46,022 nucleotides of DNA from Candidatus Methanoplasma sp. (GTDB taxonomy: Archaea; Thermoplasmatota; Thermoplasmata; Methanomassiliicoccales; Methanomethylophilaceae): contig JAIRPP010000006.1 of assembly GCA_031256955.1 (NCBI GenBank), forward strand, positions 1 to 46,022. Reading direction: 5' to 3'. Below are positions 15,001 through 22,360 of the stretch, in pieces. The notes beneath the pieces are model-generated. The model ran no database searches. It saw only the letters and a list, made by a program, of their open reading frames with translations, and had not been told where the DNA came from. The translations under genes were made by a program, and so were the position numbers. The first letter of the stretch is position 1. Every line of letters starts with the position of its first letter.

Positions 15001-17640
15001 GTTCTTGACGTAGACGGAGACGGATATGCCCTCCGCCCTCGCCGCGCCGGACGGGGACTGGTAGTTGACCATGCCGTCCACCACCCTGTACGCGCCGGGC
15101 GAGTACTCGAGCATGACCGCGCCGGACACGTAGTTTATGAGCCCTCCCTCGCGCTCCTGGAGGGCCATCGCCTCGAAGGCGTTCATGTCCTTCCAGCCGT
15201 CGGAAGACACCTCGGCCTTCTCGTCGGGGTTGTACATCACGTGCCAATAGGCTATCTTGTACCCGTTGAGCCCGTAGCCGGGGACGGTCTTCGCGTCGCC
15301 CTTCTTGCTCAGCGCGAGGGCGTTGAGGAGGGACGAGGAGTCGGAGAAGCCCGCGGCCGCCGGGGACGGGCCGATGAACGCCTTCCAGAAGAAGGTCTCG
15401 TACATCGCGTCCTTGTAGGAGGCGCTGCCGTAGTACGTGTCGTAAGTGAAGAATCTGACGGGGGCGCCGTAGCCGTCCGTCTGGTAGCTGCCCAGGTACG
15501 CGAGGGTCCCGAACAGGGAGCCGTCGGTGGTGTATAGGGGCAGCATGGTCCTGTCGACCGCGACGTAGGTTATCTGCCCCATGGTCTCGCCGATCTTGCC
15601 GTAGAGGGCGTTGATCTCGGACTCGGACAGCGCCTGCGTCATCTTGGACGAGAGCAGGATGTAGAGCGCGTTCTCCTCGGTGAGCTTGGGGCTCAGGCCG
15701 GGGTACTTCTCGGCGTCTGCGAGGACCTCCCTGACCGCCATGGAGGGGTCGTCGGCGTACCTCTTGATCTCGCCGAGGACGTCGCGGAACTTCCCGTTCA
15801 GCGAACCGATGTCGCTGGCCAGCTTGGCTATGTCGCTGGCGAGTATCATGCGCAGCGCCAGTATGGAAGTCGCGGTCGGGCCGTCCTTCGACAGCAGGAG
15901 GGACGAGACCATGCTCGACCCGCTGCCGTTGCCGTCGGTCACCAGGCTGAACTTCCCGGTGGCCGCGGCCGCGTTGGTGTATCCGAACCATGTGGCGAGG
16001 GCGCCTGACTTGTCCTTGTCGGAGTACTCGCTCCAGATCGGGTTGGTGACGCTCACGTCGTCGGTCTGCACGGTGTATCCGAGGCCTCCGAAGTACCCTC
16101 CGGCCTTCTCGGTGTTGGTCGGGGTGGCCGCGTCGAACGCGTACACCGTGTTGGGCACGGCTATGAGCGCGACTATGGCCAGGACCGCGGCGAACGGGAT
16201 GGGCTTCACCATCTTCCTGAGGGCGTGCCTGGGCCCGTTGCCCCTCATGGAGGACACGTAGGCCCTGACATCGATCGCGCGCAGGACCATGATTATGGCG
16301 GCGGCGGAGCCCGCGGCGAACGCCGCGCCCGCCAGGACGGCGTAGGACGACGAGTACCACCCGATGGTGAACATCGCCAGGAGCCACCACATGACGAAGG
16401 TGGCCTTCCTGGAGTCCGCGTTGCCGCGGTACTTCCAGAGCATGTACAGGAACAGCAGCGCGGGCAGCCACAGCGTGAGCCAGCCGTAGTAGGCGGCCAT
16501 CGCGGATATGGAGGTGTGCCTCGTGGACGAGAGCTCCCTGACCAGCGGGTCCCCGATGAGGCTGTTCCCGTGAACGACGGCGGAGAACAGGTCGCCCGCC
16601 GCGAAATACAGGACCGCGAGGAATGCGATCACGCCGGCCGCGATTATCGGGACGGTCAGCACCCACGGGGCGCGGGCGGTCTTGGCGAACAGGGCCGCCG
16701 CGGCCAGGGCGAGCGCGCCCAGGACGAACGGGCCCGAGAATATCTGGCCCCACATCCCTGCGGGGATGTAGTACAGGGCGGAGACCGCGAGGCCTATCGC
16801 CAGGATCCCGCCGTAGACGCCCACGGTGGCCGCCACTTCCTTAGACCTGAAGCGGTCGACCGCCGCCTGGGCGAACATTATGAACACGATCGAGATCAGG
16901 ACTATGCGGAAATAGCCCCAGGACAGGGCTATGCACGCGAACAGCAGGCCCGCGATCGCGACGGGCGCGAGGAGGGAGCGGTCGCGCAGGACGGACCTGA
17001 GCCCCTTCGGCTGCGATTCGTCGACGCGCGCCAGCGCCTTGAGCAGGAAGTGCAGCATGAACACGAACAGCATGCCCACGAACGCCATCTCGGTCCCGTT
17101 GGAGAACACGGTGGTCATTATGAGCAGCGCGAACATCGCGTAGAAGAAGGCCGCGAGGAGCCCTATCTTCTCGTCGTCGAACATCCTCTTCGCTACCATG
17201 TAGACGGGCCAGCACGTGACGGCGGCGAATACCGGCGTGGAGAACGCCAGCACGCCGGCCGCCGCGGTGGGCGCGGATACGCCTGCGGCCGTCGCTATGC
17301 CCGCGACGCCCGCCAGGACGAAGTCCAGGAGGGGCGGGTACGAGTTGGATGCGCCATACGGGTAGTTGAGACTGGAATCCGACAGGGAATACGATCCGCT
17401 GAGTATGCTTTCGATTATGTGCAGGTGGTTGGACGCCCCCGATCCGCCCGAAAGGGCGTACCCGCCGTCCGCCGAGACCCCGTATGCGAATACGAACCTC
17501 AGCGCGAAGGCTATGGCGATTATCGCCAGCAGCGCCAACGGGCGCCTCTTGGCTCCGAACCACCCTCCTGCGCCGCCCTTGGGCGGCGCGGAATCCCTGC
17601 TCGACGCAGTTTTGGCCGGCCTGTTTACGATTTTGCGCAT
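11980..17640 (-). CDS. STT3/AglB-like multispanning protein fused to a long extracellular repeat region
   Basis: The 1886-residue product begins with ~500 residues of about 12-13 membrane spans laid out as in oligosaccharyltransferase STT3/AglB. A LNYPYGASNSYPPLLDFVLA loop, a DPLVRELSSTRH loop and a following globular part (~510-880) match the family layout. However, the metal-binding Asp of the first loop is absent (GASNH at ~68-72 where D-x-x-Y-H is usual), DHH is replaced by NGTE (~181-184), and WWDYG is reduced to TWFGY (~550-554). Residues ~880-1750 are carboxypeptidase-regulatory-like/Ig-like beta repeats rich in Ser, Thr and Gly. A NEW3/CARDB-like domain and a C-terminal span (VALSVACILVLLITIWAG) follow. 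ATG 17640 has GGGAG about ten bases upstream. It may be a non-catalytic or altered STT3 paralogue. It ends in TAA and overlaps the next gene. Confidence 0.7.
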   Translation of the reverse strand: MRKIVNRPAKTASSRDSAPPKGGAGGWFGAKRRPLALLAIIAIAFALRFVFAYGVSADGGYALSGGSGASNHLHIIESILSGSYSLSDSSLNYPYGASNSYPPLLDFVLAGVAGIATAAGVSAPTAAAGVLAFSTPVFAAVTCWPVYMVAKRMFDDEKIGLLAAFFYAMFALLIMTTVFSNGTEMAFVGMLFVFMLHFLLKALARVDESQPKGLRSVLRDRSLLAPVAIAGLLFACIALSWGYFRIVLISIVFIMFAQAAVDRFRSKEVAATVGVYGGILAIGLAVSALYYIPAGMWGQIFSGPFVLGALALAAAALFAKTARAPWVLTVPIIAAGVIAFLAVLYFAAGDLFSAVVHGNSLIGDPLVRELSSTRHTSISAMAAYYGWLTLWLPALLFLYMLWKYRGNADSRKATFVMWWLLAMFTIGWYSSSYAVLAGAAFAAGSAAAIIMVLRAIDVRAYVSSMRGNGPRHALRKMVKPIPFAAVLAIVALIAVPNTVYAFDAATPTNTEKAGGYFGGLGYTVQTDDVSVTNPIWSEYSDKDKSGALATWFGYTNAAAATGKFSLVTDGNGSGSSMVSSLLLSKDGPTATSILALRMILASDIAKLASDIGSLNGKFRDVLGEIKRYADDPSMAVREVLADAEKYPGLSPKLTEENALYILLSSKMTQALSESEINALYGKIGETMGQITYVAVDRTMLPLYTTDGSLFGTLAYLGSYQTDGYGAPVRFFTYDTYYGSASYKDAMYETFFWKAFIGPSPAAAGFSDSSSLLNALALSKKGDAKTVPGYGLNGYKIAYWHVMYNPDEKAEVSSDGWKDMNAFEAMALQEREGGLINYVSGAVMLEYSPGAYRVVDGMVNYQSPSGAARAEGISVSVYVKNSYDDAYVLKSAARTTSNGNYSISVPSDGTPYYVTVSSGGPTGASVATYHDASEIPAVVSLPAAGLRGSIVVGDKSYSEQTYVEIKGSSSGKTYQATAQAGSFSFSDIMPDAYDLTVYSVSGTVIKAQKVSVMAGAYGEVKITATSGKINVTATDDHGYALKSGVAVATDTATGAQFTQAISEGAATIDVVPATYVVSVTGSKVSVSSATVEVTSGNNKSASITAYDAKTVTVSGAPTGSLITIMSNGYTASSVSPSFSLPATGGVTNGRYTAYAVMGNMVYSGTSEGQSISLSSSVGHIISGTLKNSGGTAVGGKIAFYGSDGSVFIFTADKDGKFSALVPSGTYTMYSTGASGGADVRTTDATSNKDLGDVKMSESRNLTSTLSYITNMSSSSSKGVAFADVTFSISIGGTAYDLHMKTDTSGRAVFAVPVGYGGEVKAKAFDTPQLHMEEQTYTVTAGSTATSNTWSIEGVKSSSSTKYVKEVTVTSPYPMEITLYNDSTKKYTVGSSPVSVVPGQYNVKMSASGGYFFNESVYIYPGHSGNISVAPTSVATATLNASTSDQITVTATDSEPGKYFRDPDNSLVYYLERGKSFSFKAVSGSGDSERIAYGTVASASGSVTVDLSNKAAKATIKGYAGLSADGKVSVRFGSNTVQFDVTSGTFEAVVPEGAAITLEATLTKDIGSKKYTYTGSAAMAASEVKDGAKVNFPVLTTGSASTISVSGSGFSFSNGTGSFTLSVNNTGSDKLTYVVSGGRGWVLDKTYSLTVEPGATGTVAVSGRYDPAKIGAGSPDLSVIVSTLAGDSIATYVIDGSAISPSGGTATLVDSAEASGASKDAMNGYEYSYAVTITNNDGYQKTVTVAAAIAGGSGNWHLTISDKDGANILASGSQFAVAGYGKTTIYVKLMSKDGSPSQVPGVSVTVSGTGLTFGSDSGFAASGGAASKTLSPNPASADVTDKSVSGGNVYNEGSDVPAAFVALSVACILVLLITIWAGMKRGVFVRRR

Positions 17641-17683
17641 TCCATTTTCTCCCGTATCAGGAATACGGACCCATCCCTTATTG

Positions 17684-17695
17684 CTTATTTATAGG
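17684..17695 (-). promoter_or_regulatory. TATA promoter of the STT3-like operon
   Basis: The minus strand reads CCTATAAATAAG, close to the archaeal TATA consensus. Transcription would start near 17663, giving a ~23-base leader with a GGGAG ribosome site before ATG 17640. Confidence 0.6.
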
Positions 17696-17859
17696 TTTAG
17701 GGGTGCCGCCCGGCGCCTGGCGGCCTCCGGGAGCCCTCGCTGAAAATGCGGGCTGGGTCTTGTTATCCGAGCCGCGGCGCGGGCGGGGCGTTTTCAGAGC
17801 CCCTCCGCCCGTCTCGCGGGCGGGCGGCGCCGCATCGGGGGCGGCCGCGCATACATCCC

Positions 17860-17868
17860 CTTATATGC
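17860..17868 (+). promoter_or_regulatory. Candidate TATA box of the vsr gene
   Basis: CTTATATGC in otherwise very GC-rich DNA is about 66 bases before the vsr ATG. It would produce a ~36-base leader that includes the ribosome site GGAGGA. Confidence 0.45.
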
Positions 17869-17925
17869 GCCGCAGCGCATCCCCCGTCCGGGCGCGGCTT
17901 CGAGCGCCGAGGAGGATTCGGACGG

Positions 17926-18420
17926 ATGGGCGGCGAGGCGGACGCAGAGGCGGGGGGCAGGAGAGTCCCGAAGGCGCCGCCCGCGTCGAGCGAGGCGGTG
18001 GCCAGGTCCATGAAGAGCAACAAGTCCAAGGGCACCAAGCCCGAGCTGATGCTCAGGAAGGCCTTGAGGGACGCGGGGCATCCGGGCTACAGGGTCAATT
18101 GGAAGAAGGCTCCCGGGAAGCCGGACATATGCTATCCCGGCAGGAGGCTGGCGATCTTCGTGAACGGGTGCTTCTGGCACCGCTGCCCCCTGTGCAACCC
18201 GTCCTCTCCGAAGACGCACGGGGACTACTGGGAGGCGAAGTTCGAATCCAACGTCGAGAGGGACCGCCTTAAGGGGGAGGAGCTCCTGGAGTCCGGGTGG
18301 AGCGTCGTCGTCGCGTGGGAGTGCGAGGTCAGGAAGGACATGGACGGGGTGCTGGGGAGGATATCCCCGTACCTGGCCCGCGGGCCTCCCCGGGAACGGG
18401 ATGGCGGCGGCCAGGGATGA
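17926..18420 (+). CDS. vsr: Very short patch repair (Vsr) endonuclease
   Basis: The 164-residue product has a ~30-residue Ala/Gly/Arg-rich N-terminal tail followed by a full Vsr domain. Landmarks are SMKSNKSKGTKPELMLRKAL, the catalytic GKPDICYP (Asp), FVNGCFWHRCPLC (zinc-site Cys/His), YWEAKFESNVERD and WSVVVAWECEV. Vsr nicks next to T:G mismatches that arise when 5-methylcytosine deaminates. ATG 17926 is preceded at 8 bases by GGAGGA; the frame is open further upstream but that part is not family-like. Vsr genes normally sit beside a cytosine-5 methyltransferase, and none is present here. It is convergent with pyrF, 12 bases away. Confidence 0.92.
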   Translation: MGGEADAEAGGRRVPKAPPASSEAVARSMKSNKSKGTKPELMLRKALRDAGHPGYRVNWKKAPGKPDICYPGRRLAIFVNGCFWHRCPLCNPSSPKTHGDYWEAKFESNVERDRLKGEELLESGWSVVVAWECEVRKDMDGVLGRISPYLARGPPRERDGGGQG

Positions 18421-18432
18421 GGCGGCGGGCGG

Positions 18433-19077
18433 TCAGAGCAGCGGCCTGATCTCCCCGCATATCCTCTCCGCGGCGGCCCGGGGGTCCGCCGCCTTGTAGA
18501 TGGAGCGGCCGACGATCACGTGGTCCGCCCCCGCCATGATGGCGGCGGACGCGCTGCCCCCCTGCTCCCCCGCCCCTGGGGACAGTATCTTCCCTCCGCC
18601 GGACGCCTTCTTTATCATGGCTATCCTCTCCGGGCGGGTCGCGGGGGCTATGAAGCCCGCCACGCCGCATTCCGCCCCCATCTCCGCCATCTCCTCCGCG
18701 TGCAGGGCGGTGAACTCCGCTCCGCCCGGGTGGCTCATCTCGGTCACGGCGTATATCTCCGCCGCGCCGGCCGCCGCCACGGCGGCCTCCAGGGAGTCGC
18801 GGCCGGTGAACGCGTGCACTATTACCGCGGAGGCTCCGCGGGACACCGCGCCCTCCACGATGAGCCTGGCCGTGTTGGGTATGTCCGCGACCTTGAAGTC
18901 GCACACGACCTCCGATATCTCCGAGAGCCTGGTTATGACCTCGGGCCCGGCGGACAGGACCAGGGGCCAGTTGACCTTGACCGCGTCTATGAAGGGCGAG
19001 GCGCCCTCCGCTATCCCGATCGCCCTCTCCGGGTCGGTCTCGTCCAGCGCCAGTATCAGCCCGGTTCTCCTCCTCAT
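18433..19077 (-). CDS. pyrF: Orotidine 5'-phosphate decarboxylase
   Basis: The 214-residue TIM-barrel enzyme has archaeal OMP decarboxylase length. LILALDETDP opens the barrel, DAVKVNWPL carries the first active-site Lys, and CDFKVADIPNT is the catalytic Asp-x-Lys-x-x-Asp motif. ILSPGAGEQGG and HVIVGRSIY bind the phosphate. It performs the last step of UMP synthesis. Its ATG lies 27 bases from the centre of a palindromic TATA region shared with the divergent radical SAM gene, consistent with a leaderless transcript. Confidence 0.96.
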   Translation of the reverse strand: MRRRTGLILALDETDPERAIGIAEGASPFIDAVKVNWPLVLSAGPEVITRLSEISEVVCDFKVADIPNTARLIVEGAVSRGASAVIVHAFTGRDSLEAAVAAAGAAEIYAVTEMSHPGGAEFTALHAEEMAEMGAECGVAGFIAPATRPERIAMIKKASGGGKILSPGAGEQGGSASAAIMAGADHVIVGRSIYKAADPRAAAERICGEIRPLL

Positions 19078-19093
19078 GCCCCGAGTCAGGATC

Positions 19094-19115
19094 GCGATGG
19101 TTATTAAACCATCGC
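19094..19115. promoter_or_regulatory. Perfect palindrome centred on a shared divergent promoter
   Basis: GCGATGGTT and AACCATCGC form nine-base arms around ATTA. The centre is 27 bases from the pyrF ATG (19077) and about 27 bases from a GTG (19131) of the divergent gene. One symmetric TATA/operator could therefore drive both genes with leaderless transcripts. Confidence 0.6.
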
Positions 19116-19130
19116 AGGGATCCGGTGCAT

Positions 19131-20195
19131 GTGTTCATAAGGCGCTTCGGATGCGGGTCCGCCCGCGCGGGCAGGCTGGCGGAAGGGTGCGAGATATGCA
19201 TGAGGGGCGCCAAGATGGTCCTCCTGGTCACGGGCAGGTGCGGGGCGGGGTGCTTCTACTGCCCCCTGTCGGCGGAGAAGGCGGGGAGGGACGTGATCTT
19301 CGCCAACGAGGCGAGGGTCTCCTCCCTGGAGGAGATCATACCCGAGGCGGAGGCGATCGGGGCGGAGGGGACGGGGATAACCGGGGGGGACCCGCTCCTG
19401 GCCATGGACAGGACGCTGGAGGCCATCGGGATCCTGAGGGACCGCTTCGGAGAGGGGCACCACATACACCTGTACACCGCGATCCTGGACCCTGAGAGGG
19501 CCGCGGACCTGGCCGCGGCGGGCCTGGACGAGCTCAGGCTGCACCCGCCCCCCGGATCGTGGGCGGACCCGCCGGAGAACGCCATCGGGGCGGTCGCCCG
19601 CGCCGCCGGGATCCCGGTCGGCATAGAGGTCCCGGCCATCCCGGGGATGGCGGCGGAGCTGCGCTCCCTCGCGGCCGCCGCCCAGAGGGCGGGGGCCGCG
19701 TTCATGAACCTCAACGAGCTCGAGTTCTCCGAGGGCAACTGGGGCGCGATGGCGTCCCGCGGCTTCGCCCCCAGGAGCGACGAGTCGGCGGCCGCGCTCG
19801 GATCGGAGGAGGCCGCTCTGGAGGCCATGCGATCCAACAGGGGCATGAGGATGCACTTCTGCTCGTCCCCGTTCAAGGACGGGGTCCAGCTCAGGAGGCG
19901 CCTGACGAGGCGCGCGCTGCGGACGTCCAGGGAGTACGAGGACGTGACCCGCGACGGGACGATCCTGCGCGGCGAGGTCTACGCCGCGGACCTGGCCGAG
20001 GCGCGCTCCGCCCTGCTGTCGCTGGGCGTCCCGGGCGCGCTCGCGCGCGAAAACCCCGCGAAGGGGTGCGTGGAGACCTCTCCGAGGGCGCTGAGGAGGC
20101 TGGCGGGGCGCCTGCCCTACGAGTGCTTCGTCGTCGAGGCGTACCCCACCGCCGACGGCCTGGAGGTCGAGAAGACCCCGCTCCGCGGGAAATGA
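19131..20195 (+). CDS. Uncharacterised archaeal radical SAM protein (COG2108-like)
   Basis: The ~354-residue product carries a Cys-x3-Cys-x2-Cys cluster motif (CGAGCFYCPLS) for the SAM-binding 4Fe-4S centre, preceded by GCEICMRGAKMVLLVTG and followed by DVIFANE. TGITGGDPLL is the GGDP SAM-contact motif. A further conserved-looking segment is AFMNLNELEFSEGNWGAM, and MRMHFCSS contains another Cys. This pattern matches a group of archaeal radical SAM proteins annotated only as Fe-S oxidoreductases; the reaction is unknown. The C-terminal ~100 residues (TRDGTILRGEVYAADL onward) are not a domain I recognise. I prefer GTG 19131, but GTG 19125 is equally in frame. The gene diverges from pyrF through a palindromic promoter and its stop is three bases from convergent nusA. 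Confidence 0.75.
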   Translation: MFIRRFGCGSARAGRLAEGCEICMRGAKMVLLVTGRCGAGCFYCPLSAEKAGRDVIFANEARVSSLEEIIPEAEAIGAEGTGITGGDPLLAMDRTLEAIGILRDRFGEGHHIHLYTAILDPERAADLAAAGLDELRLHPPPGSWADPPENAIGAVARAAGIPVGIEVPAIPGMAAELRSLAAAAQRAGAAFMNLNELEFSEGNWGAMASRGFAPRSDESAAALGSEEAALEAMRSNRGMRMHFCSSPFKDGVQLRRRLTRRALRTSREYEDVTRDGTILRGEVYAADLAEARSALLSLGVPGALARENPAKGCVETSPRALRRLAGRLPYECFVVEAYPTADGLEVEKTPLRGK

Positions 20196-20198
20196 GCT

Positions 20199-20636
20199 TC
20201 AGTCGACGCTTATGCTTTGGATCTCGTGGTGCCTGTTGACTATGTCCCTGGCGATGCGCAGGTTCTTCCCGGCCTTGCCTATGGCGCGGCCCTTGAGCTT
20301 CGGGTCCACCGTTATGGTGGCGTGGGTTATGGCCCCCCTCTGCTCTATGACCACCTTCTGCGGCCCGTAGATGTGGAACACGTTCTTGACGAACTGCTCC
20401 GGATCCTCGGAATACTCCACGACCTGGATGTTCTTCCCGGTCTTGTCCTTCAGCTTGATGACATGCTCGCCCTTCTTGCCCACGGCTATGTTGCCCTGGC
20501 CCTTCTCGACCACGAACACGAGCTTCTCGTCCGCGTCCATGCAGTCGATGGCGTTCGCCTTGGTCACCGATTCGAAGAGGGCTATGTACCTGAGCGTGTC
20601 CTCGGTAAGCACGATGTCGGCGGACATGGCACTCAC
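20199..20636 (-). CDS. nusA: NusA-family KH-domain transcription factor
   Basis: The 145-residue archaeal NusA consists only of two KH domains, with GxxG loops in IAVGKKGEHVIKL and GRAIGKAGKNLRIA. It lacks the bacterial N-terminal RNA polymerase-binding and S1 domains, as is normal in archaea. The GTG at 20636 overlaps the rpl30e stop (GTGA), indicating translational coupling; an ATG nine bases later is an alternative. It is the last gene of the RNA polymerase operon here. In many archaea rps12, rps7 and elongation factor genes follow, but here the operon meets a convergent gene. Confidence 0.93.
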   Translation of the reverse strand: MSAMSADIVLTEDTLRYIALFESVTKANAIDCMDADEKLVFVVEKGQGNIAVGKKGEHVIKLKDKTGKNIQVVEYSEDPEQFVKNVFHIYGPQKVVIEQRGAITHATITVDPKLKGRAIGKAGKNLRIARDIVNRHHEIQSISVD

Positions 20637-20917
20637 AGCGTCATGATGTTGGAGGTGCCCTTGTCTATGACCGCCAGCGCGGACACGGAGAACGGCTTCC
20701 CGCAGAGGGCCCCCAGCTCCATGTTGTTCCCCTCGAAGACGTGGACCTTCACTCCGACGTCCCCGGCGAGGGCCTTGCTGGGGCAGTTCCTGGATAGGAT
20801 TATCATCTGCGCCTTGCCCGTCTTGACGGCTTTCTCTGTCTGGTCTACCCCGAACTCCACCTTTCCCGTGGTTATCGCGGCTTTCAATGCTCTGCTTATA
20901 TCGACTTTGTTGCTCAT
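20633..20917 (-). CDS. rpl30e: Ribosomal protein L30e
   Basis: The 94-residue product has the L7Ae/L30e/S12e fold pattern: DISRALKAAITTGKVEFG, KAVKTGKAQMIILSRNCP and HVFEGNNMELGALCGKPF. It is a large-subunit protein that binds kink-turn-like RNA. It is embedded between rpoA2 (ATGA overlap at its start) and nusA (GTGA overlap at its end), the conserved archaeal order. Confidence 0.95.
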   Translation of the reverse strand: MSNKVDISRALKAAITTGKVEFGVDQTEKAVKTGKAQMIILSRNCPSKALAGDVGVKVHVFEGNNMELGALCGKPFSVSALAVIDKGTSNIMTL

Positions 20918-22359
20918 TTCTCTTCCTCCCTGCGGGGGGTGTAAATCAGGTTTACCGCGCCGGTCCCTAGCGTTACCGGCTGTCCCACTATGATGTTTTC
21001 GGTGACTCCCTCGAGGCTGTCCACCTCTCCGACCATGGCCGCGCTCAGCAGGTGGGCGGTGGTTATCTCGAACGCCGCCCTGGCGAGGACCGACGACTTC
21101 TTGCCCGAGACCCCGTGCCTGCCTATGGCCTTCACGTGCCCGTCGTTGGTCATCAGGTCCGCCACCAGCATGATGTGCCTTATGTCCACGTCCAGCCCCG
21201 CCTCGCCGAGGGTGCCCATGGCCTCGTGGATCATCGAGTTCCTCGCGGCCTCTATCCCCAGGACGTCCGCCACCTCCAGGATGCTGTTGGTCATCACCCT
21301 GTTGGCGTCGACGCCCTCCACCTTGAGCACCTCCCTGAGGTTGCTGCCCTCGGTGACTATCTTCCAGGAGCCGCCCGCCTTGCTCAGGACCGCCCTCCTT
21401 ATGCCGTCGATCCCCTTGATCTTGGCGTTGCGGATGGCGTCGTGCATCAGCTGCAGCTTCTTGTAGGACGACTCGTCGGACGTGATCACGACGTCGAACT
21501 CCGATGTCTTGACCATGCCGCGCACGGTCCTGATCTTGTTGAGGCGCTCGACTATGTCGTCGGTGGACAGCCCGTGCAGGTTCATCTTGCGGGGGTCGGG
21601 CTTGACTATCAGCCTCATGTTGGTTATGTCCGTCTCGACGTCCGCTATGTCGGGCAGCATGGTCATCTCGATGTCGTACGCCACGTGGCGCGCGACGCTC
21701 TCGTCCTCCGCCGCTATCCCTATGAGGGGGATGTCCATGGACGGAGTGCTGGGCACGCGCCTGGCGTCGACGATCTCGATCAGCCTCGGCAGGCCCTGCG
21801 TGACGTTGATGTTGGCCACTCCCGCGTAGTGGAAGGTACGCATGTTCATCTGCGTGCCGGGCTCTCCCAGGGAGTGCGCGGCCATGACCCCCGCGGACTC
21901 GTTCCTGTCCATGAGGTGCGACGCGTACATGCGGCTCGCGGTCGCCAGGAGCTTCTCGCAGACGGCCTCGTCGAAGTCCGCGTTGGCTATCGCCCTGGCG
22001 ATGTCGTGGATTATCTTGGAGGGGAGCGACACGCCCATCCTCTCGGCGGTGGCGCGGAGCCTCTCCTCCGAGGGGGACTGGACGCGGTTGTTGAAGACCT
22101 CCTCCATGGGCTCGGGCGCGGGGGGCGCCTCCGCCTCGGGCGCCTTCTTGGCCTTCGGCGCGGATGCGCGGGGGGCCTGCCTGTTTATCTTCGCGAGGGT
22201 GGACTCCGCCTCCTCCTCGGTGAGCCCCAGCTCCACCAGCTCCGCGGCGGTCGCCGCGGCTATGGAGCCGATGGAGGCGAACTTCTTCAGGAGCAGCGCC
22301 TGCACCTCCTCGCTCACGTCCCTGTTCGCGAGGGCCTTCATGGTGTCTTTCTTAGCCAT
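20914..22359 (-). CDS. rpoA2: RNA polymerase subunit A'' with N-terminal helix-hairpin-helix-like extension
   Basis: The 481-residue product is longer than typical A'' (around 390-400). Residues ~10-58 (SEEVQALLLKKFASIGSIAA ... LGLTEEEAESTLAKI) resemble a helix-hairpin-helix DNA-binding unit. They are followed by an Ala/Pro/Lys-rich linker (~60-90), and standard A'' begins near FNNRVQSPSEERLRA. The core includes ESAGVMAAHSLGEPGTQMNM, part of the trigger-loop and bridge region, and TFHYAGVANINVTQGLPR. It assembles with A' to form the equivalent of the bacterial beta' subunit. Its ATG is one base from the rpoA1 stop. Confidence 0.94.
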   Translation of the reverse strand: MAKKDTMKALANRDVSEEVQALLLKKFASIGSIAAATAAELVELGLTEEEAESTLAKINRQAPRASAPKAKKAPEAEAPPAPEPMEEVFNNRVQSPSEERLRATAERMGVSLPSKIIHDIARAIANADFDEAVCEKLLATASRMYASHLMDRNESAGVMAAHSLGEPGTQMNMRTFHYAGVANINVTQGLPRLIEIVDARRVPSTPSMDIPLIGIAAEDESVARHVAYDIEMTMLPDIADVETDITNMRLIVKPDPRKMNLHGLSTDDIVERLNKIRTVRGMVKTSEFDVVITSDESSYKKLQLMHDAIRNAKIKGIDGIRRAVLSKAGGSWKIVTEGSNLREVLKVEGVDANRVMTNSILEVADVLGIEAARNSMIHEAMGTLGEAGLDVDIRHIMLVADLMTNDGHVKAIGRHGVSGKKSSVLARAAFEITTAHLLSAAMVGEVDSLEGVTENIIVGQPVTLGTGAVNLIYTPRREEEK

Positions 22360-22360
22360 T

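Noticed and set aside
17805-17823. Seven-base-pair GC hairpin CCGCCCG/CGGGCGG upstream of vsr
   Set aside because: There is no T-tract, and it lies upstream of the vsr TATA box, so it is neither terminator nor leader. Such dyads are common in DNA this GC-rich.
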